Assembly (NCBI RefSeq): GCF_002706745.1
Contig: NZ_CP017702.1
Location: forward strand, 2,170,001 to 2,234,000
DNA: 64,000 bases
DNA from: Companilactobacillus farciminis KCTC 3681 = DSM 20184
GTDB taxonomy: Bacteria; Bacillota; Bacilli; Lactobacillales; Lactobacillaceae
Direction: 5' to 3'
Both the position numbers and the translations under genes were made by a program. Numbering within the stretch: position 1 is the first letter of the stretch; every line of letters starts with the position of its first letter. The notes under the pieces were generated by a model. The model ran no database searches and was not told the origin of the DNA. It saw only the letters and a list, made by a program, of their open reading frames with translations. Shown here one piece after another: positions 50,025 to 59,394 of the stretch.

Positions 50025-50053
50025 TTTACAGACACTAAATAATAGTTTATATT
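50025..50053 (+). promoter_or_regulatory. Promoter of the GNAT gene at 50086
   Basis: TTTACA (50025-50030), 17 bases, TATATT (50048-50053). Confidence 0.65.
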
Positions 50054-50085
50054 CTAATTCTAATTGAGGATTTGGAGAAAAAAAG

Positions 50086-50628
50086 ATGCGTCAAATTACA
50101 ACAGAGAGATTACTTATTCGTCCGATTCAAATTGAGGACTTTAACGACTTACAAGCTATCTTGTATGATCCTTTGGTAGTTAGATACACTAGGTATCGCA
50201 ATGTTCAAGCCGAGAATAATTTCGCTGAACTTTTTAACTCTCACTTTTTAGGGTCAATCTATACTTTTGGTATCGAAACTAAAGATACCCACCAATTGAT
50301 TGGTTTTTACGAATTCCATCCAGAAGGTTACAGTGCCTTGCTAACTTATGCTCTAGCTCAAAGTGCTTGGGGCAAAGGATTCGTTGCTGAAGTTGGTAAT
50401 ATTATGATGGCTTATGGATTCGAAGATTTAAACTTCGAACGAGTAGAAGCTCACTATGCCAGTCTTAATCCTAGATCTGGTCGAGTAATGGAAAAAATGG
50501 GCATGACTGATTTAGGTTCCATTGGCACCTTTCCTTCACCACATACTGGAGAAGTCAGAACCGTCATGGCTTACGAACTGACCAAAGAAAATTGGCTATT
50601 GAATAATGCACCCGAGCAGGCTGTGTAA
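50086..50628 (+). CDS. GNAT N-acetyltransferase, RimJ/RimL-like
   Basis: A 180-residue GNAT protein: TERLLIRPIQIEDFNDLQAI at the start, GSIYTFGIETKDTHQLIGFY (beta4), ALAQSAWGKGFVAEVGNIMM with the Q-x-x-W-G-K-G acetyl-CoA loop and HYASLNPRSGRVMEKMGMTD (N-x-x-S-x-x-V-x-x-K-x-G-M). It would acetylate an amine or protein N-terminus; the substrate is unknown. It is transcribed alone, divergent from treC, and ends at a bidirectional terminator. Confidence 0.9.
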   Translation: MRQITTERLLIRPIQIEDFNDLQAILYDPLVVRYTRYRNVQAENNFAELFNSHFLGSIYTFGIETKDTHQLIGFYEFHPEGYSALLTYALAQSAWGKGFVAEVGNIMMAYGFEDLNFERVEAHYASLNPRSGRVMEKMGMTDLGSIGTFPSPHTGEVRTVMAYELTKENWLLNNAPEQAV

Positions 50629-50671
50629 AAAGGACCTTAATTCGCTACTATCAGTGAACTAAGGCCCTTTT
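50629..50671. terminator. Bidirectional terminator
   Basis: AAGGACCTTAATTC.../...GAACTAAGGCCCTT arms, flanked by A-run and T-run. Confidence 0.85.
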
Positions 50672-51355
50672 TTAGATTAAATTCTGATGTATATCTTGCA
50701 TTCCACGTTCAATTTTCTCTAACTCATCTGCGTATCCTTGTAATTGGTCGCCATATTGGTCAACTAATTTTTTATCGACATTTGTCTTATAACGCAACTT
50801 ATGTTCCAAGCTAGCCCACATGTCCATACCAACGGTTCTAATTTGAATTTCGACTGGCACATCAATTGGCCCTTCAGCTTGGAAAACTGGCACTTTCACG
50901 ACGATGTGTAAACTACGATAACCACTAACTTTCGGATGCTTGACGTAATCTTTACGACGTAATAGCGTTACATCGGACTGCTTGGTCAACATTTTTTCAA
51001 TCTTATAAATATCGTCAACATAATTAGTAATTACTCGAATTCCTGCAATATCGTAAATATTTTTTTCAATACTTTCGACCGTCAATTCATATCCCTTACG
51101 CTCAGCCTTTTGCAATAGACTTTGAACATCCTTCATACGAGATTCCATGTGATGAATTGGGTTGTAATCATAATTAACTTGAAACTCTGAATCAAGATTC
51201 TCTAGTTTAGTACTGATTTCTTTTTGCCCAGCTTGATAAAGTTGAAACATCTTAATCATTTTTGATAGTTGATCAATATCAGGTCGATTTTTCAAACCAC
51301 CTAATTGTGCTTGTAACTTACGCAAATTAATAACATTGGGTCTTTCTAATATCAT
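50672..51355 (-). CDS. Small alarmone synthetase, (p)ppGpp synthase
   Basis: A 227-residue RelA/SpoT synthetase-domain-only protein (RelP/RelQ type). Motifs: NPIHHMESRMKDVQSLLQKA, DIAGIRVITNYVDDIY, HPKVSGYRSLHIVVKV (G-Y-R-S-L-H) and DVPVEIQIRTVGMDMWASLE with catalytic Glu, then HKLRYK. It transfers pyrophosphate from ATP to GDP or GTP under stress. No HD hydrolase or TGS/ACT regulatory domain is present. I cannot safely separate RelP from RelQ. AAGGATGG precedes the ATG. Confidence 0.93.
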   Translation of the reverse strand: MILERPNVINLRKLQAQLGGLKNRPDIDQLSKMIKMFQLYQAGQKEISTKLENLDSEFQVNYDYNPIHHMESRMKDVQSLLQKAERKGYELTVESIEKNIYDIAGIRVITNYVDDIYKIEKMLTKQSDVTLLRRKDYVKHPKVSGYRSLHIVVKVPVFQAEGPIDVPVEIQIRTVGMDMWASLEHKLRYKTNVDKKLVDQYGDQLQGYADELEKIERGMQDIHQNLI

Positions 51356-51369
51356 AATTCCATCCTTAC

Positions 51370-51399
51370 AAAAAAAAGGACAACCAATTGGCTGCCCCC
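51370..51399 (-). terminator. Terminator of codA
   Basis: Minus strand GGGCAGCC/GGTTGTCC arms and eight T, right after the codA stop. Confidence 0.8.
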
Positions 51400-51406
51400 T
51401 AATTTA

Positions 51407-52639
51407 TTAAATATATAATTCCGTTTCAGCAGGTTTAGTCTTACCGATAACTTTTCCATTGTGAACTGACAACAAGACTGCAGCTCGTTTGTTAATGGCA
51501 TCATAGAAGTTGTGAGCATCCAACAAAACGAAGTTAGCTGGCTTGCCGACTTCAATTCCGTATTGGTCCTCAACTTGCAAAGCACGAGCGCTGTTCAAAG
51601 TAATGAACTTGTACGAATCCATAATTTGTTGGTGTCCCATCATTTGCGTAGCGTGCAATCCTTCAGCCAAAACATCGAACATATTGCCGTTACCCATTGG
51701 ATACCAAGGATCTTTGATGTCGTCTTCGCCAAAGGCAACATTGATTCCTTCTTCAGTCAATTCTTTCACACGAGTCAAACCACGGCGCTTAGGATAAGTA
51801 TCGAAACGTCCACCTAAGTACATATTTACCAAGGGATTAGAGATGAAGTTCATATTTGACATCTTCAACAAACGCATCAACTTATACATGTAAGCATCGT
51901 TATATGATCCCATAGCGGTCGTATGTGAAGCTGTAACACGTTGACCCATGCCACTTTCATATGCCAAAGTTGCAAGAGTCTCTAAACTTCTAGAACTAGG
52001 ATCATCGATTTCATCAGTATGTGCATCGAACAACAAGTCATTTTTTTGTGCCAAATCAAAAGCAAAGCGCAATGATTCTACTGAGTATTCACGATTAAAT
52101 TCATAATGTGGAATGGCTCCGACTGCATCAACGCCCAAATCAACTGCTTTTTGCATCAATTCTTTACCGTTTGGATAAGAGAGGATTCCTTCTTGTGGAA
52201 AGGCAACTAATTGCAAAGTCATCCAGTCTTTGACACTTTCACGAACATCAATCAAAGCCTTAAGAGCTTTTAGACTAGGATCGGTTACATCAACGTGAGA
52301 ACGAACGAATTGGATTCCGTGACTAGCTTGCATCTTCAAAGCCAAAATAGCCCGTTTCTTAACATCTTGATAAGTTAATGACTTCTTACGTTCAGTCCAA
52401 ATACGAATTCCATCGAACAACGTTCCATTTTCATTCCATTCTGGTTGACCAGCTGTCAAAGTTGAATCTAAGTGAACGTGAGGATCAATGAATGGTGGCA
52501 AAACTAATTTTTCGTGACCAGCGATTACTTCTTCACCATCTTTTGGAGTCAAATGGTCGGCAATTTCAGTAAACTTACCATCTTCAATTCTGATATCTTG
52601 GGCGGATTGATTTTGGATTCTGACTTGTTGTAATAACAT
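51407..52639 (-). CDS. codA: Cytosine deaminase
   Basis: A 410-residue amidohydrolase of the CodA type, converting cytosine to uracil and ammonia for pyrimidine salvage. Metal and substrate motifs: LPPFIDPHVHLDSTLTAGQP (HxH), RSHVDVTDP, LLFDAHTDEIDDPSSRSLE, VTASHTTAM and GEDDIKDPWYPMGNGNMFDV (Asp and DPW..G block). It is divergent from the codB-like permease gene and shares its promoter region, though only the codB side carries the PyrR attenuator. Confidence 0.94.
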   Translation of the reverse strand: MLLQQVRIQNQSAQDIRIEDGKFTEIADHLTPKDGEEVIAGHEKLVLPPFIDPHVHLDSTLTAGQPEWNENGTLFDGIRIWTERKKSLTYQDVKKRAILALKMQASHGIQFVRSHVDVTDPSLKALKALIDVRESVKDWMTLQLVAFPQEGILSYPNGKELMQKAVDLGVDAVGAIPHYEFNREYSVESLRFAFDLAQKNDLLFDAHTDEIDDPSSRSLETLATLAYESGMGQRVTASHTTAMGSYNDAYMYKLMRLLKMSNMNFISNPLVNMYLGGRFDTYPKRRGLTRVKELTEEGINVAFGEDDIKDPWYPMGNGNMFDVLAEGLHATQMMGHQQIMDSYKFITLNSARALQVEDQYGIEVGKPANFVLLDAHNFYDAINKRAAVLLSVHNGKVIGKTKPAETELYI

Positions 52640-52668
52640 CGAGATACACTCCTTTGAATTTTTGATAT

Positions 52669-52698
52669 AGTATACAATTTATTAGTTGACATTGCCAA
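52669..52698 (-). promoter_or_regulatory. Promoter of codA
   Basis: TTGGCA (52693-52698), 18 bases, TATACT (52669-52674). It overlaps the -35 region of the divergent codB promoter. Confidence 0.6.
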
Positions 52699-52714
52699 GT
52701 ACATAAACTACACT
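52686..52714 (+). promoter_or_regulatory. Promoter of codB
   Basis: TTGACA (52686-52691), 17 bases, TACACT (52709-52714), about 25 bases before the PyrR-binding loop. Confidence 0.75.
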
Positions 52715-52738
52715 GACAACAATATAAATATCTTTTTA

Positions 52739-52817
52739 AAACAGTCCAGTGAGGCTGATAAGAGAGCGGTAAATAGTCAATTATTGAGGGAACTGCTCAG
52801 GTGCAGTCCCCTTTTTT
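52739..52817 (+). promoter_or_regulatory. PyrR-dependent attenuator upstream of codB
   Basis: AACAGTCCAGTGAGGCTG matches the PyrR-binding loop (TCCAG-GAGG-T). It is followed by a terminator hairpin GGGAACTG/CAGTCCCC with six T (to 52817). With UMP-bound PyrR, termination would silence the permease gene. Confidence 0.85.
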
Positions 52818-52845
52818 ACTGCTCTGATTATGGGGGTAAACTAAT

Positions 52846-54188
52846 ATGAAAGAACATATTCAAGCAACAACACCAGATCAACGGGCTATGTCCAAATGGG
52901 ACTTATTTGCCACTTGGATCGGAGCTAATGCCAACAACGGAACTTGGTATATCGGTGGCGTTATCGCTGCTGTCGGATTAATCAAAGCATCAACTTTATT
53001 AGTAATCGTTGGTTCTCTATCCTATGTTTTATTAGCTTTAGCATCTTACATGGGGTACAAAACGGGATTGCCAGCCATGACTTTGACTAGACCATCATTT
53101 GGCGTCAAAGGTTCCATCTTGCCATCCTTAGTCAATGTCGTTCAATTCATCGGTTGAATACTTTTATCGCTGCTACTTCCATTAGTTTCATCTTAAAAGA
53201 CATCTTGGGCTGGGACAATTCAGCTTTCCACAATCAATTCAGCATCATCATTGGAATTGTCGTCATGTCCATTCTACATCTAATCAGTATTTCAGTTGGG
53301 GAAAAATCAGTAAAATGGATCGAACGTTTTGGAATCATTTTAGTTATCATCCTAGTAACCTGGGAATCAATCGTCGTTCTAAAAACCGTCCCTTTCCACG
53401 AAATCGTCAAATGGCAACCAGCCGCCAAATTCCAACTACCTAGTGGAAAAATCGTTGATATCTTAGCAGCCTTCAACCTAGCTTGGGTCACAGCCGCTGC
53501 CGATTTTAGCCGCTTCACAAAAGACAAACACGCTGCCACAACTGCTTCATTCTTCGGTGCCAATGTCGGTTTGTTCTGGTTTGCCTTTATCGGTTTAATT
53601 GCAACTATCGCCACAGCCATCACTATCAACAAATTCGATCCTAACAACGCCGATCCTAGTACAATTGCTGCCAAATTAGGCCTAGGAATCTTAGCTATGT
53701 TAGTTATCGTCATCACTAGTACTACAGCTAATGCAGTTAATTTAATGGCAGCCGGTTCAGCTATGACCAACATCTTCCACAAACTCAAATTAACACCAGC
53801 CTTGTGGATTGTTACTCTAGTTGCTACCGTTATGACCTTTATTCCCGTTTATGTAGCCAGTTTTTTAACTACCTTCGAAACTTTCCTAGACGGTATCGGA
53901 ATGTTCTTAGGACCAGAAATTGCTATCTTCCTGATTGATTTCTTCTTTATTAAGAAAAAAGATTATCAAGTTAGTGAATTTGCTAAGCCAAATGGCAAGT
54001 ATTGGTACACAAAAGGTGTCAACTTGATTGCTATCATCACTTGGGCAATTGGAGTCTTGAGTTACTTAGGATTGAATAAGTTAGACTTCATCGTTCAAAC
54101 AGTCGGTGCCACTTTCCCCGCCATGATTATTACTGCTATTCTTTATTACTTAGTTAGTGCTAAAACTAAAAAAGCTAATACAATTTAA
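52846..54188 (+). pseudogene. codB: Cytosine permease CodB (NCS1), split by a single-base frameshift
   Basis: Frame one (52846-53157) encodes the N-terminus DQRAMSKWDLFATWIGANAN and ends ...NVVQFIG then TGA. The next frame, from 53154 to 54188, continues NTFIAATSISFILKDILGWD and the remaining TMs. Adding one G after GGTTG would give VVQFIGWNTFIAAT and an uninterrupted ~447-residue NCS1 permease, the normal length. The break falls in a GG/G run. Downstream coding sequence is otherwise intact, so the lesion is recent or an assembly error. Cytosine specificity is inferred from codA and PyrR control. Confidence 0.88.
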
Positions 54189-54195
54189 ATTACGT

Positions 54196-54248
54196 AAAAA
54201 AGCATCCATTTGGAAAGTGTGCGCACACAACTCCGAATAGATGTTTTT
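54196..54248. terminator. Large bidirectional terminator-like palindrome
   Basis: AAAAGCATCCATT... / ...AATAGATGTTTTT around a perfect GTGTGCGCACAC centre. It can end codB; its minus-strand T-run is also suitable. Confidence 0.8.
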
Positions 54249-54308
54249 GATTTGTTGATATTAAATAAAAATAGAACCACTAAACCAGTCCGGAATATTT
54301 AGCAAAAA

Positions 54309-55724
54309 TCATTTACTACTGCGACGATGCCAAACAAAAATCCCTATCAACAAAATAACACTGATAGCACAGGACAACCCAAAAGTAATGTGCATCCCGT
54401 CAATAAATAACTGTGGTTTGCTTGGTATGTACGACTTAACTCGACTGCCATCTAAAATTGACATCGAACCAAACAATAATGTCGTTGACATTGCTGATCC
54501 AACTACCATTCCGACTGTTCTCGCTAAACTATAAACACTACCCGCAGAACCGTAATCTTTTTGCGAAACGTTGCTCATAACTAACACGTTGTTAGGTGAA
54601 TGGAATAAACCATTTCCTAAACCTGCCAAAGCAGCGCCGACAGCAAAGATCAAAATAGTATTGTTCAAACCACTGATAACATAGAAAATTTGACCAAAAC
54701 TGATAATTGCTAATCCAATTAAAGTGATTTTGAAAGGGTCATGCTTATCGGCTAAATTTCCCGAAATTGGTGCTACAAACAACTGTACAACCGGGAAAAT
54801 CAACAAGAAGAACCCACTGAATAATGGACTGAATCCCCGTGCATTTTGTAAATAAAATGGTGCGATAACATCAAAAAAGAAATCGATGATAAAGACCATG
54901 AAACAAGCTAATAATTGCATCGTGAACCATTTATTTTTGAATAAATTAACCGGTAAAATTGGTTCATTTTGCTTGGCTTCATAACGATACAAAATAATTA
55001 ACAAAATCAATCCAACAATCGTCATAGTAAGAATTCGCCAGTCGGCCCAACCTAATTGCTGGCTTAGTAAGATTCCAACGAACATACTAGTAAAACCAAT
55101 CACTAACAAAACTGAACCAGTTAAATCAAAGCCTTGACTTGCATATTTTTGATCTAAATTACTAGGTAAATACTTAAATAATAGAAAAGTTGCAATAATA
55201 CCGATTGGTACGTTTAACCAAAAGATGATGTGCCAAGGGAAGAAATTCAGTAAGATCCCGCCGATGCTAGGTCCGATGATTCCACCTAAGGAAACGAACG
55301 ACCCCATCCAACCTAAGGCTTGTCCACGACGACTATCTGGAAAAACTTCAACGATGATTCCATTTGAAGTTGCCATCGTCATTGCGGCACCGATTGCTTG
55401 CAAACTCCGTGAAATTATCAAAGTTAGCCAACTGACTGACAGAGCACACAAAGCCGAACTAACGACGAATAACAAAGTTCCCCACTTGAAGAATTTGATT
55501 TTGCCATACTTGTCGCCAAGTTTCCCAAAAATCATCAAGGTACTACTCATCACGATCAAATACATCGTCACGACCCAGTTGATCAAGCTCATATTAGTAT
55601 GCAACGCCTTACTCAAAACTGGTAGCGCCACGGTAACGATGCTACTATCTAAAGTAGACATAAAAATAACGATCCCAATTCCTATCAGGATCATCGTTAA
55701 GTTTTTATTCTTAATTTGTTCCAT
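54309..55724 (-). CDS. MFS multidrug transporter, DHA2/EmrB-QacA type
   Basis: From the ATG at 55724 (GAGGAT upstream) a 471-residue, 14-TM permease. TM1 holds MSTLDSSIVTVALPVLSKAL (motif D1, LDxTIVNVALP-like), motif A is FGKLGDKYGKIKFFKWG, TM4 has SRSLQAIGAAMTMATSNGII and motif C is SFVSLGGIIGPSIGGILL. Proton-driven export of drugs or dyes is expected. It is divergent from a PadR gene with a shared palindrome, so PadR likely represses it. Confidence 0.93.
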   Translation of the reverse strand: MEQIKNKNLTMILIGIGIVIFMSTLDSSIVTVALPVLSKALHTNMSLINWVVTMYLIVMSSTLMIFGKLGDKYGKIKFFKWGTLLFVVSSALCALSVSWLTLIISRSLQAIGAAMTMATSNGIIVEVFPDSRRGQALGWMGSFVSLGGIIGPSIGGILLNFFPWHIIFWLNVPIGIIATFLLFKYLPSNLDQKYASQGFDLTGSVLLVIGFTSMFVGILLSQQLGWADWRILTMTIVGLILLIILYRYEAKQNEPILPVNLFKNKWFTMQLLACFMVFIIDFFFDVIAPFYLQNARGFSPLFSGFFLLIFPVVQLFVAPISGNLADKHDPFKITLIGLAIISFGQIFYVISGLNNTILIFAVGAALAGLGNGLFHSPNNVLVMSNVSQKDYGSAGSVYSLARTVGMVVGSAMSTTLLFGSMSILDGSRVKSYIPSKPQLFIDGMHITFGLSCAISVILLIGIFVWHRRSSK

Positions 55725-55737
55725 AATTATCCTCAAT

Positions 55738-55759
55738 ACTATATATTAATATATATAGT
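55738..55759. promoter_or_regulatory. Candidate PadR operator between mfs and padR
   Basis: ACTATATAT-TAAT-ATATATAGT, perfect 9-base arms. It lies 14 bases before the MFS start and 36 before the padR start, placed to control both. Confidence 0.6.
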
Positions 55760-55794
55760 TTAATACACAGTTAAAAAAAGTAAAGGACAATAAA

Positions 55795-56325
55795 ATGGCT
55801 CGTACAAACACTTTACAATTTATGATTTTAGGATTACTAACCCGACAAGAAATGACTGGTTATGACATCAAACAAACCTTCGACAAAGAAAAGGCTGAAT
55901 TTTGGAGCGCCCCTTTTAGCCAAATTTATCCTGAATTAAGTCGTTTACTCAAAAAAGAGTTGATTGAATTAGTCCCTGACGAAACAAAAAATTCCAGAAA
56001 AAAAACCTATCGAATTTCTTCTCAAGGTTTCAAGTTATTCAATGATTGGTTAAAAATTCCACTAACACCCGAAGTTACTCAGCTGAATAACGACGACTTT
56101 GTTTTAAGATTGCATTTTTTAGGTAAAGATGATCAAGATATCTTACAACCATTGATGACTCTGCGAAAACAGACTATTAAAGTTGAATTAGCTCAATTAG
56201 AACTGGAATTAGTTGAAGTTGCAAAACATCCCAAACAATACGGTCACGAATTGATCATTCGAAAAGAACTCGCCAATAAAAATAACGACCTCAAATTATT
56301 AAATTCAACTATCAAAAAAAGCTAG
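55795..56325 (+). CDS. PadR family regulator (with C-terminal VirR-like domain)
   Basis: A 176-residue PadR-s2 protein: winged helix FMILGLLTRQEMTGYDIKQT, then FWSAPFSQIYPELSRLLKKE and KTYRISSQGFKLFNDWL, followed by a helical C-terminal domain (DFVLRLHFLGKDDQDILQPL ... coiled helices). GTAAAGGA precedes the ATG. Divergent from a DHA2 pump. Its last 14 bases overlap the end of the convergent TetR gene. Confidence 0.92.
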   Translation: MARTNTLQFMILGLLTRQEMTGYDIKQTFDKEKAEFWSAPFSQIYPELSRLLKKELIELVPDETKNSRKKTYRISSQGFKLFNDWLKIPLTPEVTQLNNDDFVLRLHFLGKDDQDILQPLMTLRKQTIKVELAQLELELVEVAKHPKQYGHELIIRKELANKNNDLKLLNSTIKKS

Positions 56326-56848
56326 CACGTAAACTCTGCAAATCATCCGCAAAAGCCACTCGGATAATAATTTTGGTCAATTCCTCTGGGGTTTCGGGCA
56401 TCCCTTCTTTGACCCAGCGCTTCATGATTCCCTGCATGCCTAACATAATGTAGGTTTCTTGATATCCATTCATTGGTTCAACTCGTTTACTTCCTTGTTC
56501 CATCGCATGGTGCATTTTATCTAAAAGTTTGGTCTCACCTTCGATGAAAACTAAATTACTAATTTGGGGATTAGTATAGAACCCTTCTAATAGTTTTTGG
56601 AGGGCTTTAGCTGGTGAGATATCTTTGGGCATATCCAAACTTTCCAAAAAATCACTCTCTATTTTATCGACACACATGTAAACATCCTCAAAATAACGAT
56701 AAAAGGTCGTTCGATTGACGTGAGCTCTTTGACAAACCTCAGTAACCGTAATGGAGCTGAGGCTTTTTTTCTGTAGTAATTGCAAAACGTTTTCTTGTAA
56801 AACTTTTTTCGTATGCTGTGCTTGCTTATTATTCTTGATTCCGACCAT
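56312..56848 (-). CDS. TetR family regulator
   Basis: From the ATG at 56848 (GGGAGATA upstream) a 178-residue TetR protein. Helix-turn-helix ITVTEVCQRAHVNRTTFYRY is followed by FEDVYMCVDKI; the rest is a ligand domain. It is divergent from the MacB-like ABC exporter gene at 57007, with a TGTTGCAACA palindrome between them, so it probably represses that exporter. The 3' end overlaps the convergent padR gene by 14 bases. Confidence 0.9.
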   Translation of the reverse strand: MVGIKNNKQAQHTKKVLQENVLQLLQKKSLSSITVTEVCQRAHVNRTTFYRYFEDVYMCVDKIESDFLESLDMPKDISPAKALQKLLEGFYTNPQISNLVFIEGETKLLDKMHHAMEQGSKRVEPMNGYQETYIMLGMQGIMKRWVKEGMPETPEELTKIIIRVAFADDLQSLRASFF

Positions 56849-56930
56849 AGTTATCTCCCATTCATGCAACAGTTTGTCTCAGATTGATGATTGAATTCAT
56901 TAAACATATTTTTTATTATATGAAACATGG

Positions 56931-56940
56931 TGTTGCAACA
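56931..56940. promoter_or_regulatory. Candidate TetR operator
   Basis: TGTTGCAACA perfect palindrome between tetR and the ABC exporter gene; a second half-site-like TGCAACAG lies at 56865. The operator assignment is inferred from position. Confidence 0.45.
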
Positions 56941-57006
56941 ATAATGACATATTACCAAATTAATTGTTATAATCAATTAAAATCTTAAAGTTAGAGAGAA
57001 TAATTA

Positions 57007-59322
57007 ATGCTGGAATTAAAACATATTAAAAAGTACTACCATGTTGGCGATTCCGTTACCAAGGCCTTAGATGACGTTTCAGTTGCTTTTCGTAAGCAAG
57101 AATTCGTGGCAATTTTAGGACCTAGTGGTTCTGGTAAAACGACCATGCTTAACGGTATCGGTGGTTTGGATATCTATGATTCAGGGGATCTAGTTATCAA
57201 CGGTAAATCAACTAAGGACTTTTCTGAAGCTGATTGGGACGCTTATCGTAATAATTCTGTTGGGTTTATTTTCCAAAGCTACAATATCATTGGACACTTG
57301 AGTATCCTTGATAATGTTGAAATGGGAATGACCCTCAGTGGTATTGGTAACGATGAGAAGAAAAAGAAAGCTCGTGAAGCACTAGAAAGAGTCGGTCTAG
57401 GTCCACACATCAACAAGAAACCTAATCAACTATCCGGTGGTCAATTACAACGTGTAGCGATTGCCCGTGCGATTGCCAATGACCCTGAGATTTTACTCTG
57501 TGATGAACCCACTGGTGCCTTAGATACTGAAACTAGTGAAGAAATCATGCAGTTGATCAAAGAATTGTCAGCTGAACGATTAGTTATCATGGTTACTCAC
57601 AACCCTACTTTAGCTAAAGAATACGCTGACCGTATTATCAACTTTGCCGATGGTAAGATTCTTGACGATTCTAATCCTTTCGTTGAAGATGTTTCTCAAG
57701 ACAACTTCGAACTCAAGAAAACTAAGATGACTTTCTGGACTGCTTTGAAATTGTCATTCACTAACTTGAAAACTAAAAAAGCCAGAACTGCTCTGACTGC
57801 TTTTGCTTCAAGTATTGGTATCATCAGTATCGCTATCGTCCTAGCCTTGTCATCTGGTTTCCAAAAACAAATCGACAAAACTCAAGGTAACACTTTGGCA
57901 CAATTTCCAGTTACGATTTCTCAAACTGCTTCTAAGCAAACTGCTCCAACGGATAAAGTTAAAAACTCCAATTCCAAAAAAGTTACTGCTAAATTGAGCC
58001 AACAAGAGAAATCTACTCACACTAATAAACTTAATAAGAACTATTTAAACTACATTAAGAACTTAGATCCAGAATTGAGTAAGAACGTTACTTACACTTA
58101 TTCAACTGGTATGAATCTTTTAACTAAGAATGATGGCAAGGTCAAAACTGCTCAGTTCTCAAACTCAAATAGTTCCAATTCAATGAGTGGCATGTCAGCT
58201 GCTATGGCTTCATCAACTGGTATTGGAACTTCCGTTTACCCATCTTCTAATGGCAACAATTTCTTGAAGAAACATTACAAAGTTATCGCCGGTTCTCTTC
58301 CTAAGAACGAAAATGACGTTATCTTACTAGTCGACCGTGACAATTCCGTTAATATCAATGCTCTAAAGAATCTCGGTATGAATGTTAAAGACAACCAAAA
58401 ACTCGACTTCAACAAATTAGTTGGTAAAGAAATAAAGGTAGTTGCCAATAACGATTACTACAACAAAGTTAGCGACAATCTTTACACACCAAATTCTAAT
58501 TTAAACGACGTTTACAACAACGCTAACAACAAGACTATTAAAATTGCTGGTATTTTGAAAGTTAAATCTAAGTCATCTGAAAACATTCTTTCATCAGGAA
58601 TTGCTTACAGTGATAAATTAACTCAAGATATCATCCAAACTAACAAGAATTCTGACATCGTCAAAGCTCAAAAAGCTAGTGACAGCAATGTCTTAACTGG
58701 TAGTAACGTTGACGATACTACTAAGACTAGTTTAGTCAGCTACTTAGGTGGCTCAACTACTCCCGCAAGTATTTTGATTTATCCTAATACTTTCAAGGAC
58801 AAAGACAAGGTTCTAAGTTACTTGGACAAATACAACAAAGGCAAGAAGGAATCTAACAAAGTTATCTACACTGACTTAGCTGGTCAAGTTTCTAATTTAA
58901 CTGGTGGTTTGATGGATGCCATTACTTACGTCTTGGTAGCCTTCGCCGGTATTTCTCTAGTAACAAGTATGATCATGATTGCTATTATCACTTACACATC
59001 TGTACTTGAAAGAACTAAAGAAATCGGTATTTTAAAAGCCTTAGGTGCTAGAAAGAAAGATATCACCCGTGTATTCGATGCTGAAACTACTATTTTAGGT
59101 GTTTCTTCTGGATTACTCGGTGTTATTATCGCCTGGTTGGCAACTTTCCCAATCAATATCATCTTGCAAAACATGACTGATCTGAAGAATGTCTCACAGC
59201 TAAACCCAGTTCACGCAATCGTCTTGGTTATTATCAGTACGATTTTAACTGTTCTAGGTGGTCACATTCCTGCTAAGATGGCAGCTAAAAAAGATGCCGC
59301 TACAGCACTTAGATCCGAATAA
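57007..59322 (+). CDS. MacB-like ABC exporter, ATPase-permease fusion
   Basis: A 771-residue single-chain exporter. Residues 1-225: ATPase with Walker A GPSGSGKTTM, signature LSGGQLQRVAIARAI, Walker B ILLCDEPTGALD and H-loop MVTHNPTLA. TM1 is at ~262-282 (TALTAFASSIGIISIAIVLA). A large extracytoplasmic MacB_PCD-like domain (~290-630) is rich in Lys, Asn and Ser. The last three TMs end in an FtsX domain with VLERTKEIGILKALGARKKD. It likely exports antimicrobial peptides or supports envelope stress resistance. Single gene between TetR and a terminator. Confidence 0.93.
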   Translation: MLELKHIKKYYHVGDSVTKALDDVSVAFRKQEFVAILGPSGSGKTTMLNGIGGLDIYDSGDLVINGKSTKDFSEADWDAYRNNSVGFIFQSYNIIGHLSILDNVEMGMTLSGIGNDEKKKKAREALERVGLGPHINKKPNQLSGGQLQRVAIARAIANDPEILLCDEPTGALDTETSEEIMQLIKELSAERLVIMVTHNPTLAKEYADRIINFADGKILDDSNPFVEDVSQDNFELKKTKMTFWTALKLSFTNLKTKKARTALTAFASSIGIISIAIVLALSSGFQKQIDKTQGNTLAQFPVTISQTASKQTAPTDKVKNSNSKKVTAKLSQQEKSTHTNKLNKNYLNYIKNLDPELSKNVTYTYSTGMNLLTKNDGKVKTAQFSNSNSSNSMSGMSAAMASSTGIGTSVYPSSNGNNFLKKHYKVIAGSLPKNENDVILLVDRDNSVNINALKNLGMNVKDNQKLDFNKLVGKEIKVVANNDYYNKVSDNLYTPNSNLNDVYNNANNKTIKIAGILKVKSKSSENILSSGIAYSDKLTQDIIQTNKNSDIVKAQKASDSNVLTGSNVDDTTKTSLVSYLGGSTTPASILIYPNTFKDKDKVLSYLDKYNKGKKESNKVIYTDLAGQVSNLTGGLMDAITYVLVAFAGISLVTSMIMIAIITYTSVLERTKEIGILKALGARKKDITRVFDAETTILGVSSGLLGVIIAWLATFPINIILQNMTDLKNVSQLNPVHAIVLVIISTILTVLGGHIPAKMAAKKDAATALRSE

Positions 59323-59330
59323 TGCATAAT

Positions 59331-59370
59331 AAAAACTCCTCAAAATTAATTAAAATTTTGAGGAGTTTTT
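59331..59370. terminator. Bidirectional terminator
   Basis: AAAAACTCCTCAAAATT/AATTTTGAGGAGTTTTT perfect arms with a short loop. Confidence 0.93.
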
Positions 59371-59394
59371 AGCAATCATCTAAATTAATTACAA

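Noticed and set aside
51512..51817. Plus-strand ORFs opposite codA
   Set aside because: Shadows of the codA reading frame; codA motifs are intact on the minus strand.
53234..53788. 184-codon minus-strand ORF opposite codB
   Set aside because: Antisense shadow of a hydrophobic permease; no ribosome site and no recognisable domain.
54286..54297. CAGTCCGGAATA resembling the 3' end of the structured repeat
   Set aside because: Only about a dozen contiguous bases match; without a partner end or stem it cannot be called a copy.
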